Assembly (NCBI GenBank): GCA_963823945.1
Contig: CAWGNK010000003.1
Span: 682,001 to 746,000, forward strand
Source of the DNA: Bog-793 sp963823945
GTDB taxonomy: Bacteria > Actinomycetota > Acidimicrobiia > Acidimicrobiales > Bog-793
Length of the DNA stretch: 64,000 bases
Reading direction: 5' to 3'
In this document: in pieces, positions 24,951 through 34,307 of the stretch
How positions within the stretch are numbered: position 1 is the stretch's first letter
Layout of the letters: every line of letters begins with the position of its first letter
Notes under the pieces: generated by a model
Seen by the model: the letters and a program-made list of their open reading frames with translations, nothing else
What the model was told of the DNA's origin: nothing
Databases searched by the model: none
Made by a program: the position numbers and the translations under genes

Positions 24951-25292
24951 GCGGCTCGCGCCCGCCGCCGGGCGGAGACAGATGGTCCGTCTGAGACTCG
25001 GTCTGGTGAGGCAGGGCTGTCCGATCCCGGCGCGGCAGCTGCCGATACGCCACGGTCCCCGCGCACGCGCCCCGGGCGCGCCGGCGGTGGCAGTGGCGGG
25101 CCGGCTGCCCGGCGGGGATCTGCGGCGGCGATTTCTCCTTTCGTTCAAATCGATCGAGGCGGTCGTGCGGACGCCCGCCGGTCGTGGTCGCGCGCCCGGG
25201 GCGTCACCGTCACCGGGCGGGCGCTCGGAACGCGCCGGGCGCTGTTCCGGCCGACGACCTACGGACAGGTGCCTTCGCGAAAGGGATCTCCG
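24951..25292. other. gene-free stretch between response regulator and attL
   Basis: About 340 GC-rich nucleotides with no ORF that shows family features. One AT-rich patch (TTTCTCCTTTCGTTC near 25131-25145) may mark a promoter or terminator remnant. Before integration this stretch lay just beyond the 3' end of tRNA-Gly. Confidence 0.4.
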
Positions 25293-25341
25293 GCTGGAGC
25301 GGGCGACGGGAATCGAACCCGCATGACCAGCTTGGAAGGCT
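25293..25341. repeat. attL: displaced 3' half of tRNA-Gly
   Basis: This is the left copy of the 49-bp attachment repeat. It contains, on the minus strand, the anticodon loop, T arm and 3' acceptor strand with CCA, but no 5' half, so it cannot be a tRNA. It differs from attR at 25308 and 25311. Its T stem is perfectly paired, unlike the attR version. Confidence 0.88.
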
Positions 25342-25442
25342 CTCCGGAGGCAATTTCGGAGCCAGGGAGAATCAGTATTCTTGCTGGTCACGCCCACTTT
25401 TCGTGGACCGCTGACGACCGCTCATGACCCCTTGTGCCGATC

Positions 25443-25465
25443 CGTTAGGTCACGTTCGGGTCACG
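25443..25465. repeat. left copy of a 23-bp terminal repeat, candidate integrase arm site
   Basis: The sequence, beginning CGTTAGGTCACG, is identical to 32809-32831. It contains two GGTCACG units 10 bp apart; a third GGTCACG lies at 25386-25392. The repeats lie in the same orientation just inside both att sites, where arm-type integrase or Xis sites are expected. Confidence 0.6.
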
Positions 25466-25555
25466 CAGGGAAGGGATTTGTCTCACGATCCGGGCTCTTG
25501 GACGACTGGTCGAGAGCTGCCCCGACTGGTCCAGTTTCTCGCGACCTTGGCATCG

Positions 25556-25924
25556 CTAGGTGACAAGTGTTCGGGTACGAGCCATGACCGCGGCCATCGT
25601 TGGATGTCCTGCGAGGAGCTCGACTACCTCTGTCGCCGTGCGGGGCGGGTTCGTCCATCGCGAGGACATTCGCCGCACCGCGTAGCCCACCAACTCGGGA
25701 GCCTCGTCCAGTACACGTTCCACCAGCTGCCCAGGCGTGATTACAGCGACGTCTGCCTCGCGCAGAACCTGGCTGGCGAAGTCCTTCAAGTTGATGGTCA
25801 CGATGGCGTCGGCGCTCCTGGCGACGCCGACCGCGGCAACGTGGCGGTCCTTCGGGTGATTGTCCATTCGGTCGATCTCGCTCTGAGCGACGGTGCTCAT
25901 CGCCTCTGGAAAGTGCTTTCTCAT
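25556..25924 (-). CDS. N-terminally truncated PIN-domain (VapC-like) protein
   Basis: The 122 residues match the C-terminal two-thirds of PIN_3-type ribonucleases: FPEAM, then KDRHVAAVGVARSADAIVTINLKDF with two of the acidic active-site residues, then a helical tail. The N-terminal strand with the first catalytic Asp is missing. A TGA lies in frame 18 nt before ATG 25924 and no other frame upstream restores the missing part. No antitoxin-like ORF adjoins it. It is most likely a dead toxin remnant carried by the element. Confidence 0.65.
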   Translation of the reverse strand: MRKHFPEAMSTVAQSEIDRMDNHPKDRHVAAVGVARSADAIVTINLKDFASQVLREADVAVITPGQLVERVLDEAPELVGYAVRRMSSRWTNPPRTATEVVELLAGHPTMAAVMARTRTLVT

Positions 25925-26141
25925 CGGCCGAGTCAGTGATCATGCCTCCCGCCCTGGGTTCCCTCCGGTATCGGCCATCGGCTGGTGCACGCCGCTTCCC
26001 TCGCCCTGTCTGCACCGTTGCGCCACCTGGCCCGATGCGGGTTGTTCCTGGTTACGGGCAGCATAGGCGGAGGAGGCGCGAGGGTGCTTGGGGAGTACCG
26101 GCGCTGGCCCCTGTCACCTGCTCCCTGCCGATCGCCCCTTC

Positions 26142-26147
26142 TATAGT
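26142..26147 (+). promoter_or_regulatory. candidate -10 box (TATAGT)
   Basis: TATAGT lies 34 nt before the GTG start at 26182 in the AT-richer element DNA. Unlike the chromosomal genes, this gene has a leader with its own GAAGGGA ribosome site. The -35 is not clear. Confidence 0.4.
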
Positions 26148-26181
26148 GACAGATCAGAGTTGATGACCGAAGGGAACTCAC

Positions 26182-26763
26182 GTGCCAAAGACGTGCTCCG
26201 GGTGCCAGGGGCAGGCATCGGACGAAGCGGCATTCTGCCCGAATTGCGGAGCGGCGTTGGCAGCCGACGTGGCAGGGTCAGCGCCTGCGAGCCCTACCCC
26301 TCCACCCAGTGGTGGGCCCTCGGCGGCACCAGCGTTGGCCACCACGGCCTACTCGTTTAACGCCGCCCGTTGGAGCACGGCCGATCGCATCACCGGGGTG
26401 GCTACCTTGGTGCTCCTAATTTCCCTGTTCCTGCCGTGGTTAAGCGTCGGTGGCTTCTTCTCCCAGAGCGGACTGTCTGCCCATGGCTACCTCTACTTGG
26501 TGCTCTTGGTCTGGATCGCGGTCCTCCTCTATCTGGGAGCCAGAGCCGGCTGGGACCGCCTCCCCATTAGCGTCTCGCTCGCCCATACACCGGTCATGCT
26601 GGTGGCGTCGCTGGTGAGTTCGGCACTGGTCCTGGTCGCCTTCTTGTTCAAGCTCGGTGGATCGAGCTGGGCGGTGGGGGCCTGGTTGGCACTAGTCGCC
26701 TCATTGGTCGCGATCGCCCCTGTCGCTGTGCCCGCCATTCAGGCCCGGCGCGACGGTCGATAG
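26182..26763 (+). CDS. zinc-ribbon membrane protein of unknown function
   Basis: The 193-residue protein begins with a zinc ribbon (CSGCQ near residue 5 and CPNCG near 19), continues with a Pro/Ser-rich linker to about residue 55, and has four hydrophobic segments at about 70-90, 103-120, 136-158 and 165-188, so it is probably an inner-membrane protein with a cytoplasmic ribbon. This layout is common in actinobacterial proteins without assigned function. GTG 26182 follows GAAGGGA. It is cargo of the integrated element and the first of its plus-strand genes. Confidence 0.75.
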   Translation: MPKTCSGCQGQASDEAAFCPNCGAALAADVAGSAPASPTPPPSGGPSAAPALATTAYSFNAARWSTADRITGVATLVLLISLFLPWLSVGGFFSQSGLSAHGYLYLVLLVWIAVLLYLGARAGWDRLPISVSLAHTPVMLVASLVSSALVLVAFLFKLGGSSWAVGAWLALVASLVAIAPVAVPAIQARRDGR

Positions 26764-27095
26764 CCGCTGCGTCGCCTCGTCGGCGCCAAGAGTGTTCGAA
26801 GACTGACACGAACCTCTTCACGGTGGGCGATGTTGCTCAGCCGGGGCCCTTGTGTAGCAAGGTCGTCCGGTGGCCTACGAGGCGGTCGAGCCAACGGATC
26901 TCGGGTCCGCGAGAATACCGGTTGCTTGTCCCTGGAGAAACCGCTACTGTGGAGACAAAACTCTCCCGACGGGCGGAGTAGAGACGACGTGGACTGAGGG
27001 CCTGCCCCTCTGCTCCAGGAGGGCGGTGGACCGATGACGCCAGGACCCCATGCCATGTCAATCCCTGTGCGGCACGGTAGGAGATAGGTTTCTAC
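26764..27095. other. gene-free stretch inside the element with a candidate promoter
   Basis: No convincing coding region is seen on either strand. TTGCTT at 26922-26927 and TACTGT at 26945-26950, 17 nt apart, form a plausible sigma-70-type promoter pointing at the cargo genes from 27096 onward. Confidence 0.4.
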
Positions 27096-27326
27096 ATGGC
27101 CTACTACATCTTCGTCGCTGTGGCGCTTGTCGTCGCTATCGGAATCGAAGCGAACCGGCGTCGGCGTAGCGGCGATTGGATCGCCCAGCGAGGCGAGGAA
27201 CTCCGGCGCCAGCCCCACAGCTCCCCCATCCAGAGAGGACTAGCACCATGTCTGCGAAGACCGATGCCGCCATCGGACTTACTGCCACCGTGCCGGCCAG
27301 CGCGACCAGGTCGTGGCCGTCGCTAA
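27096..27326 (+). CDS. possible small single-pass membrane protein
   Basis: The N-terminus MAYYIFVAVALVVAIGIEANRRRRSGDW looks like one membrane helix with a basic cytoplasmic side, and AGGAG lies at 27078-27083. After about residue 50 the sequence turns into Pro/Arg-rich text and overlaps the start of the next gene at 27248, so the natural C-terminus is doubtful; another frame has a stop at 27240. I recognise no family. It may be a small real protein with a frameshifted tail. Confidence 0.35.
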   Translation: MAYYIFVAVALVVAIGIEANRRRRSGDWIAQRGEELRRQPHSSPIQRGLAPCLRRPMPPSDLLPPCRPARPGRGRR

Positions 27327-27651
27327 ACACGCTGTCGGAGCACTCGGCAACAAGGCTGACATCAGCGCGGCCTCCGCCAAGCTAACTGTCGTATTCTATC
27401 CTGGCCTGGTAAAGGCCATGTCCCGGCGCTCGCCGACCGTGGCCGTCGACCTGAAGCTCGCTGGTGACGACAAGGTGGCTGTTCACGTGCACATGGAGAA
27501 GTGGACGAACCTTCAATCGCGAGTCATGTTCATCTCTATCGGCCCCAAGCGCATCTCGGGCAAGAACGAATACTTGACTTATCTCCGGGCACTTGAGCAG
27601 GAACTCGTGGCTCTCGGCGCCAGCGTGGAGCACACCGGGATCTGGCGGTGA
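27248..27651 (+). pseudogene. unrecognised cargo gene with a frameshift near its start
   Basis: ATG 27248 has a good GAGAGGA site and begins MSAKTDAAIGLTATVPA. The frame then breaks, while another frame continues QRDQVVAVAKHAVGALGNKADISAAS and 112 residues more from GTG 27313, ending HTGIWR. One missing base near 27295 explains both. The continuous product would be a soluble alpha/beta protein of about 133 residues with KLTVVFYPG and VHMEKWTNLQSRVMFISIGPKR; I do not recognise the family. GTG 27313 could alternatively be a genuine internal start of a shorter protein. Confidence 0.5.
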
Positions 27652-28411
27652 CTAAGGGCTCCCCGTTTACCCCGCTCGTCAAAATCACCGGCGGAGCGGA
27701 GGGGCCGGGGCGCATGCAACCGGTCCTCGACGAGGAGGGCGTACCTCTGGCAAAGCGGGGATGTCGATCTCAGTTGGTTCGCAGTTACCAGGTCGGCTGG
27801 TTCAGCGGAAACGTTTCGTCCATGCAGACTTACGACGACATCCATGGGTGGGTCTACGTCACCGGAGCACGGGCAATCATTGTGACCGCGGACTTCGCCA
27901 AAGGGTCACAGTACCGGGCCGTCGGAGTTCCTCGCTCACGAACCTGGCCTACATGGCGACGGCCAACCGAGTCTCGAAATCCAGAGCCCACAAGGCAACG
28001 GCTGGCCAATTCCTCGCTGGGCATATGCGTTTCCCTTGGGTGGGACAGATTGTGTGGGCATCGCCATCCATGCGACGAAAGTCACTTGGCCAGATCAGGC
28101 TGGTTGGAACACACCGCTCAGCCTTCGGCGATGAGGAGAGCGTGGGCCTCTGCTTCCGTCTCGCCAAACCGGCAGAGGTGTTGCCCTTTGTCACCCAACT
28201 GGTTGAGCGGGTGCGGACTGACCGAATGAGCTACGATCGAACCACGGCCGAGCAACGGGCTGGGCTTCAAGCCCTTCCCGCTCCAGCCAGCGTAAACGCA
28301 CCCTCGGCGGACACTCTTGCGTCTCTTCGATTGCCGGGAAGCTGGATCATCACCGCCGGGTCGGCCTTCTTGGGCACTATCTCAGAAACCTCGGCCGAGG
28401 TGCCGGCATAG
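27648..28411 (+). pseudogene. unrecognised cargo gene, frameshifted near 27930
   Basis: GTG 27648 overlaps the previous stop as GTGA. The first frame (TPLVKITGGAEGPGRMQPVL to ADFAKGSQYRAVG) has protein-like composition to about 27935; the second carries on with LTNLAYMATANRVSKSRAH, FLAGHMRFPWVGQIVWA and FVTQLVERVRTDR to the stop at 28411. One missing base would join them into about 254 residues. No catalytic motif is visible and I do not recognise the family. Coupling to the previous gene indicates that the two products once worked together. Confidence 0.5.
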
Positions 28412-28439
28412 CCGGTCCGAGAAACAACGTCGAGGGCGG

Positions 28440-28955
28440 GTGGATACTTTGGCCTACTGCGGCAGGTGGCTCAGATCAGAACGCTTTCGCGGCGCCACAG
28501 CGCTCATTGCTACGGTCGCGATTGTCCTTTGCGGCCTCGCTCTGACCGGATGCTCCTCGTCGCCCACGCGTTCTGTTGCCGCGTACTGCACAACCTTCTA
28601 CCAAAAAGGCAGCCAGATCCGGAGCGAATACCTAAACGTCGATGCGTCTAAAAACTTGCTCGGAGCGATCGCGGACGTAATCAGCGCTCCCGCCCAACTC
28701 GCAGACTTCTTTGGAGACCTCGCAGCCGTTGCCCCCCCTTCTATCCAGCCTCAAGTCGCTGAGATACAGGCTGCCTTCCAAAAGGAGGTCGGCGGAGCGA
28801 CGGGGGATCTGACCAACCCCGTCGGTGGAATCATTACCGGCATCGCCTCGGCTATCGAGACGGGACCAGCGTGGAATGCAGTGAACAACTGGACCGAGGA
28901 TAATTGCGGCCCGCCGCCCGGTGCCAAGTGGCTCAATGGGTCACAGGGATCCTAA
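28440..28955 (+). CDS. putative lipoprotein of unknown function
   Basis: From GTG 28440, preceded by GAGGG, the 171-residue protein has a basic N-terminus, a hydrophobic core (ALIATVAIVLCGLALTGC) with a type II lipobox LTGC, and a mature domain that is helical, with paired cysteines (AAYCTTFY and DNCGPPPG). It should be exported and lipid-anchored on the outer face of the membrane. I recognise no family. It lies 28 nt after the frameshifted gene and 29 nt before the next lipoprotein, so these cargo genes look like one operon. Confidence 0.65.
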   Translation: MDTLAYCGRWLRSERFRGATALIATVAIVLCGLALTGCSSSPTRSVAAYCTTFYQKGSQIRSEYLNVDASKNLLGAIADVISAPAQLADFFGDLAAVAPPSIQPQVAEIQAAFQKEVGGATGDLTNPVGGIITGIASAIETGPAWNAVNNWTEDNCGPPPGAKWLNGSQGS

Positions 28956-28984
28956 CGACCTCCGGGAAAGTACGCTCAAGAACG

Positions 28985-29791
28985 ATGCACACAGAGCCAC
29001 GTGGCCACAACGGCCGGTATTCCGACCAGGTGATGCTAATGGTCACCCTGGTCCTGAGTGTATGTGTGCTCGCTGCATGCGGAGGACCATCGCATTCCGC
29101 TTCGAACCCGCAATCCCGCTCCACCGGGACAACCGCCGAGCGGCGGGTATCTACTGCTGCGTCGCAGACTGTCTATGTGACAATGCTGGGTGTTCAGGTG
29201 GTTCCGATTGACGTGCAGACCAATAGGCCGCAGTCACCCATCTACACAACGAGTGCTGGCTTGATCGCAATCACTTCCAACGGAATGACGGCTTATGTAG
29301 GGTTGGGGAGCCAAGTTACGGCAATCGACCTCGCGACGAAGTCAGTAGGGACCTCGATTACCGTCCCCGGCAACGACTTGAGCGCCCTTGCCCTTTCATC
29401 AGATGACAAAACCCTGTATGTACTAAGCGGAGATGTTCATCAGGAAAGCGCCGAGTTCGTAGCTGTCAATCTGCTCACAGACAAGGTCGAACTGTCGGCG
29501 GCGGTTCCAGGAGATCCGGAGGCAGTTGTCATTTCCCCCAGCGGGACCGCTGCATATCTGGCTGACAATCAGGACGCGGCAGGTAATTCCAGTGAATCTC
29601 AGCAATTTCAGTCTCGGAACCCCAATCGCGATCTCTGGAAATCCATACTCACTAGCCATCACGATGATCCCGCAAACGACATACGTTCACGAGTCGGTGC
29701 TCAGCCATCGTGTCGGCTTCGTGCTCATCGAACGTGGCGACCGACAGCGCGTACCCAGACGATGCCTCAGCGGTATATACATCGATTGTGA
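28985..29791 (+). pseudogene. YVTN-type beta-propeller lipoprotein, frameshifted
   Basis: ATG 28985 starts a signal peptide with lipobox LAAC (VLSVCVLAACGG). Blade-like repeats follow, each with a PIDVQTN or IDLATKSVGTSI strand and an ALSSDDKTLYV or VISPSGTAAYL strand, the YVTN/surface-layer propeller pattern. After GTAAYLADNQD near 29575 this frame loses the pattern, while the next frame continues it with VIPVNLSNFSLGTPIAISGN and AITMIPQTTYV to about 29690. One extra base explains this. Beyond that point the propeller is not recognisable, so the gene is probably also truncated by the downstream gene. Confidence 0.6.
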
Positions 29792-31074
29792 CGATTTGGC
29801 GCGCATTGCGCTGTGCCCTTGTCGGCTTTCCTTTAATAGCGCTCGGCGTTTCCACGAGTGGTAGCGCCAAGTCTGCGACCACGACGACGCCAATCCGGAG
29901 TGCACGCACAACTGTTTCAGTCACAGGTCGGGCCGCGAACACGAAACTCGTTGAGGTGTCCGACGCAAGAGTCTCGAACCTGCCAGAGGATCCGATCATG
30001 ATCTTCACGAGTCCAGAGAACGGCGCAGTCGTGACCGCTTCCGGCCGGATCGACGTCACAGGGAACGGCGGCAAGCACTGGAGTCAAGCTGCCGACGCGA
30101 ATCACGTGGCTGCGATCGACTTCGTCGAGTCCTCCGACGGCTGGGCCATCACGTGGTCGAACTACACGGCGAGCGGTGTCAGATTCGGGCCACTGCTCTA
30201 CACAAGCGACGGAGGACGGACTTGGAGCAAGCTCCCTGTCCCCTCGGAGGGCCCTCTCGTCACCGTCGATTTCACCGATGAGCTCGTTGGCTACGGGGTC
30301 ACCTCTGCCGGCGTGTTCCTGTTCACGAACGACGGTGGGAGGTCTTGGTCGAAGATTCGCACTCCCGTTGCCATCTCGGACATCTGTTTCATGAACGATC
30401 TCGAAGGCTGGGTCGCAGGAGACAGCAACATCTATCACTTCAGCGCCGGTGCTCTCACAGTCTTGCTTCCGGCCTCGCGAGTCGGATTGTTGCCGAAGGC
30501 AGTGCCGACCCCTACTCTCTCCTGCGCGGGAGAAACGGTCTGGGCCGATTACGTCTTTCGCATAGGCGGCGGGAACGCGTCCACTGTCCTCGTCCGTAGT
30601 CTCGACGGTGGTCGAAGCTGGCGCGTAGTCCACAGCGAGTTCTACAGCGTGCCTGGACCCGAGAACGAGTTGGCGTTCAATGCCTATACGAACGCCTTCG
30701 GTGTGACTGACAACCGGCATGCGTGGTTCCTCGGGTCTTGCTTCAGCTGCAACAACAGCGAGACGTCGATGACGTGGACGAGCGATGGGGGTGCACACTT
30801 TTCGCATACCTTCATCGTGTCCCCCCGCGGAAGTTTTCTCATCGACTACGCCGTCGCCACTTTCGTCGATCCGACTCGCGGTTGGGCTTTGCTCACCCGG
30901 CAGACCAAGCCGTCCGAAAAGAGGACGAGCGTGTTGCTGACGACCGTCGACGGCGGTTCGCAGTGGCACGTCGTCACAACAACAGCTCCCGTGGCCGGAC
31001 AGGTGAACGACGTAGGTGAACCAACGATCCCGACTGCCGGGGTCAACCAGAACGCTCTCAACCCGACATCATGA
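29788..31074 (+). CDS. exported BNR/sialidase-repeat beta-propeller protein
   Basis: From GTG 29788 the 428-residue protein has a signal peptide (ALVGFPLIALGVSTSGSA) and at least five BNR-like repeats: LLYTSDGGRTWSKL, LFTNDGGRSWSKI, LVRSLDGGRSWRVV, WTSDGGAHFSHT and TTVDGGSQWHVV. The Asp-box SxDGGxxW pattern is that of YCF48/photosystem-stability-like and sialidase propellers. No sialidase catalytic residues are evident, so binding or scaffolding outside the cell is more likely than hydrolysis. It has no ribosome site and overlaps the frameshifted lipoprotein by 4 bases (GTGA), which suggests coupling. Confidence 0.75.
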   Translation: MTIWRALRCALVGFPLIALGVSTSGSAKSATTTTPIRSARTTVSVTGRAANTKLVEVSDARVSNLPEDPIMIFTSPENGAVVTASGRIDVTGNGGKHWSQAADANHVAAIDFVESSDGWAITWSNYTASGVRFGPLLYTSDGGRTWSKLPVPSEGPLVTVDFTDELVGYGVTSAGVFLFTNDGGRSWSKIRTPVAISDICFMNDLEGWVAGDSNIYHFSAGALTVLLPASRVGLLPKAVPTPTLSCAGETVWADYVFRIGGGNASTVLVRSLDGGRSWRVVHSEFYSVPGPENELAFNAYTNAFGVTDNRHAWFLGSCFSCNNSETSMTWTSDGGAHFSHTFIVSPRGSFLIDYAVATFVDPTRGWALLTRQTKPSEKRTSVLLTTVDGGSQWHVVTTTAPVAGQVNDVGEPTIPTAGVNQNALNPTS

Positions 31075-31261
31075 TTGCAATCGAGTTGATGGCGAGCAAC
31101 GGCGCCCTCTGCTTTTTGCTCTGGTGATCGCCCGCTGGCAGTTTGGCCCGTAAGCACCAGGTCAAGCCTGCAATCCCCTGAGCTGCGTCGATTAGCCTGG
31201 AGCCCTAGGTGCTTCCTTAGTAGGAGCGGTCATCCCGGACGGCTCCAGAGAAGGAGACACC

Positions 31262-31486
31262 ATGGCGATCCCGGTTCGCTCCCAGCCCCGTGTCGACGGG
31301 ACAGTGGTTCCGGAGCTTCTCGACCAACGCCACTTGGCCGAGCGCCTCCAGATCACCGAGCGTCACGTTCGCCGGCTTGTTGCCGAGAGGCGCATTCCAT
31401 TTGTGAAAGTGGGTCGCTTCGTGCGCTTCGACCCGGTGGCAGTCGCCGCGTGGCTCGATAGGTGGACCACCGACGCAGTGCGGTGA
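31262..31486 (+). CDS. excisionase-like helix-turn-helix protein
   Basis: The 74-residue protein is a HTH_17 (MerR-like DNA-binding) protein: LLDQRHLAERLQITERHVRRLVAERRIPFVKVGRFVRFDPVAVAAWLD. Proteins like this next to a tyrosine integrase serve as recombination directionality factors, bending attachment DNA during excision. ATG 31262 has a strong AAGGAG 7 nt upstream. The integrase starts 127 nt downstream with its own TAGAAT-like box near 31503, so expression may be separate. Confidence 0.8.
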   Translation: MAIPVRSQPRVDGTVVPELLDQRHLAERLQITERHVRRLVAERRIPFVKVGRFVRFDPVAVAAWLDRWTTDAVR

Positions 31487-31613
31487 AACACCTGTCGTTT
31501 AGAATGTTGTCGGGCCGTTATTCGGCTTCCTCTCGCGCCTTGACGAAATGGCGCCTTCAACTGGTCCACGGGCCGCCCTCAGCGCGTGCGCCCTTCAGCT
31601 TGAGGAGGAGGAA

Positions 31614-32963
<1,350 letters not shown>

Positions 32964-33052
32964 ACGTTCCCGAGTGTAGTTGCACCCTTCGCGTCGGCGA
33001 CCATTGTGGCCTGTGTTGCCTGAAGTTACGCATGTACGCCCTGCGGTGCTGT

Positions 33053-33058
33053 TAGGGT
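33053..33058 (+). promoter_or_regulatory. candidate -10 box for a leaderless ROK kinase mRNA
   Basis: TAGGGT ends exactly 9 nt before ATG 33068 and no ribosome site intervenes, the same arrangement as at smc, ffh and rplU. Confidence 0.5.
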
Positions 33059-33067
33059 CATCAAACC

Positions 33068-34045
33068 ATGTCTGTAGCTCTCGGTCTTGACGTCGGCGGA
33101 ACGAAAATTCTCGCCATCGCCGTCAACGGCGATGGCACGGTCATCAACGAGATCCGGGTGAAGTCGTCGAACTCGCGCAAGCGCCTCCTCGACTCCCTGG
33201 AAGGCGCGACTGCGACGCTTGTCGAGTCCCTCGGGTCCCGCGCTGAGGAGCTCGTCGGGATCGGTGTCGGCGTGCCCGGCCTGCTCGACAGTCACGGGGT
33301 CCTCGAGGAGGCGCCGAACCTGCCGGCCGTTTCCGGCACGCCGATGACCGGCGAGCTCTCGCGCCGGCTCGGCCACGTCTTCGAGCGCCGCGAACGTTTC
33401 CGTCTCGTCGTCGACAACGACGGGATGTGCTCCGCCGCCGGCGAGGCCGCCTTCGGGGCGGCACGGGGGCTGAGCGACGCGATCGTCATCACGCTCGGCA
33501 CCGGAATCGGCGGCGGCATCATCGCCGGGGGCCAGCTACTGCGCGGCGGGAGGGGTTTCGCCGGCGAGATCGGCCACATGGTCGTCAACGTCGAGGGCCC
33601 GCTCTGCCCCTGTGGCCGTCACGGTTGCTGGGAGCAGTACGCCTCCGGAGGCGGACACGCCCGCCTCGCGCGTGAGGCCGCCCTCGCCGGCAAGGCCACC
33701 CGCATCGTCGAGATTGCCGGGGGTAACGCCGAGGCGATCCGCAGCGAGCACATCTTCGAGGCCGCCCGTGCCGGGGATCTCGAGGCGTGGGGAATCGTCG
33801 ACGTGATCTCGCGTTACCTCGCGCTCGGGATCGCGAACCTCGTCGAGGTGCTCGACCCGCTGGGTGCGATCCTCGGCGGCGGAATCATCCGTGACGGCGA
33901 CCTCTTCATGCCGCTCACGAAGAAGTACTTCGAGCAGACCCGCCGTGGCAAGGGCGAACGGGCGGTGTCGCTGCGCGCCGCCGAGCTCGGCGACCGCTCC
34001 GGCGCGATCGGTGCGGCGGCGCTCGCCCTCGGGCTCGTCGTCTGA
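33068..34045 (+). CDS. ROK-family glucokinase-like protein
   Basis: ROK kinases phosphorylate glucose and related sugars with ATP. The 325-residue protein has the phosphate-1 loop LDVGGTKI at 7-14, VDNDGMCSAAGEA with the catalytic Asp, LGTGIGGGII, GEIGHMVVN and the ROK zinc motif CPCGRHGCWEQYASG near 180. No DNA-binding domain is fused, so it is a kinase rather than a repressor. Genes of this type in actinobacteria usually act as glucokinase, but the substrate is not proven here. It is the first gene right of the element. Confidence 0.9.
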   Translation: MSVALGLDVGGTKILAIAVNGDGTVINEIRVKSSNSRKRLLDSLEGATATLVESLGSRAEELVGIGVGVPGLLDSHGVLEEAPNLPAVSGTPMTGELSRRLGHVFERRERFRLVVDNDGMCSAAGEAAFGAARGLSDAIVITLGTGIGGGIIAGGQLLRGGRGFAGEIGHMVVNVEGPLCPCGRHGCWEQYASGGGHARLAREAALAGKATRIVEIAGGNAEAIRSEHIFEAARAGDLEAWGIVDVISRYLALGIANLVEVLDPLGAILGGGIIRDGDLFMPLTKKYFEQTRRGKGERAVSLRAAELGDRSGAIGAAALALGLVV

Positions 34046-34054
34046 GCCAGCCGG

Positions 34055-34129
34055 TCGGGGAGGCGGGATTCGAACCCGCGACCTCCTGCTCCCAAAGCAG
34101 GCGCGCTAACCAAGCTGCGCTACTCCCCG
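34055..34129 (-). tRNA. tRNA-Pro(TGG)
   Basis: On the minus strand the acceptor CGGGGAG (34123-34129) pairs with CTCCCCG (34056-34062). The anticodon stem CCTGC/GCAGG carries loop TTTGGGA (anticodon TGG), and the T arm GCGGG-TTCGAAT-CCCGC is perfect. CCA is not encoded. It lies convergent to the ROK gene, 9 nt beyond its stop. Confidence 0.94.
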
Positions 34130-34290
34130 CCGGACCGATCGTACGGGAGGAAACGGCGGCGCGAATGATCCAGCCGCCATCCGCGCCCGACGTGTCCGTG
34201 CGGTCTCGGCGCGCGAGGGCCGGCCGCCCGCGTCCCGCAATGGGGCCATTCGGGCGTTCGGCACTGGAAAATCCCGGGCCATTGGGCCGG

Positions 34291-34296
34291 TAGACT
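34291..34296 (+). promoter_or_regulatory. candidate -10 box upstream of tig
   Basis: TAGACT ends 11 nt before ATG 34308 with no ribosome site in between. This would give a leaderless or nearly leaderless mRNA for the tig-clpP-clpX run. Confidence 0.42.
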
Positions 34297-34307
34297 GCCG
34301 CGTCCAT

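Noticed and set aside
25293..25341. A second tRNA-Gly gene
   Set aside because: Only the 3' half is present; there is no D arm or 5' acceptor strand. It is the attL remnant.
26739..27218. A 159-residue minus-strand open frame in the gene-poor part of the element
   Set aside because: Its composition is that of non-coding frames, with no export signal, motif or start context.
29652..30074. A minus-strand open frame of 140 residues across the junction of the two propeller genes
   Set aside because: It has no ribosome site or motif, and the plus-strand BNR repeats overlap it convincingly.
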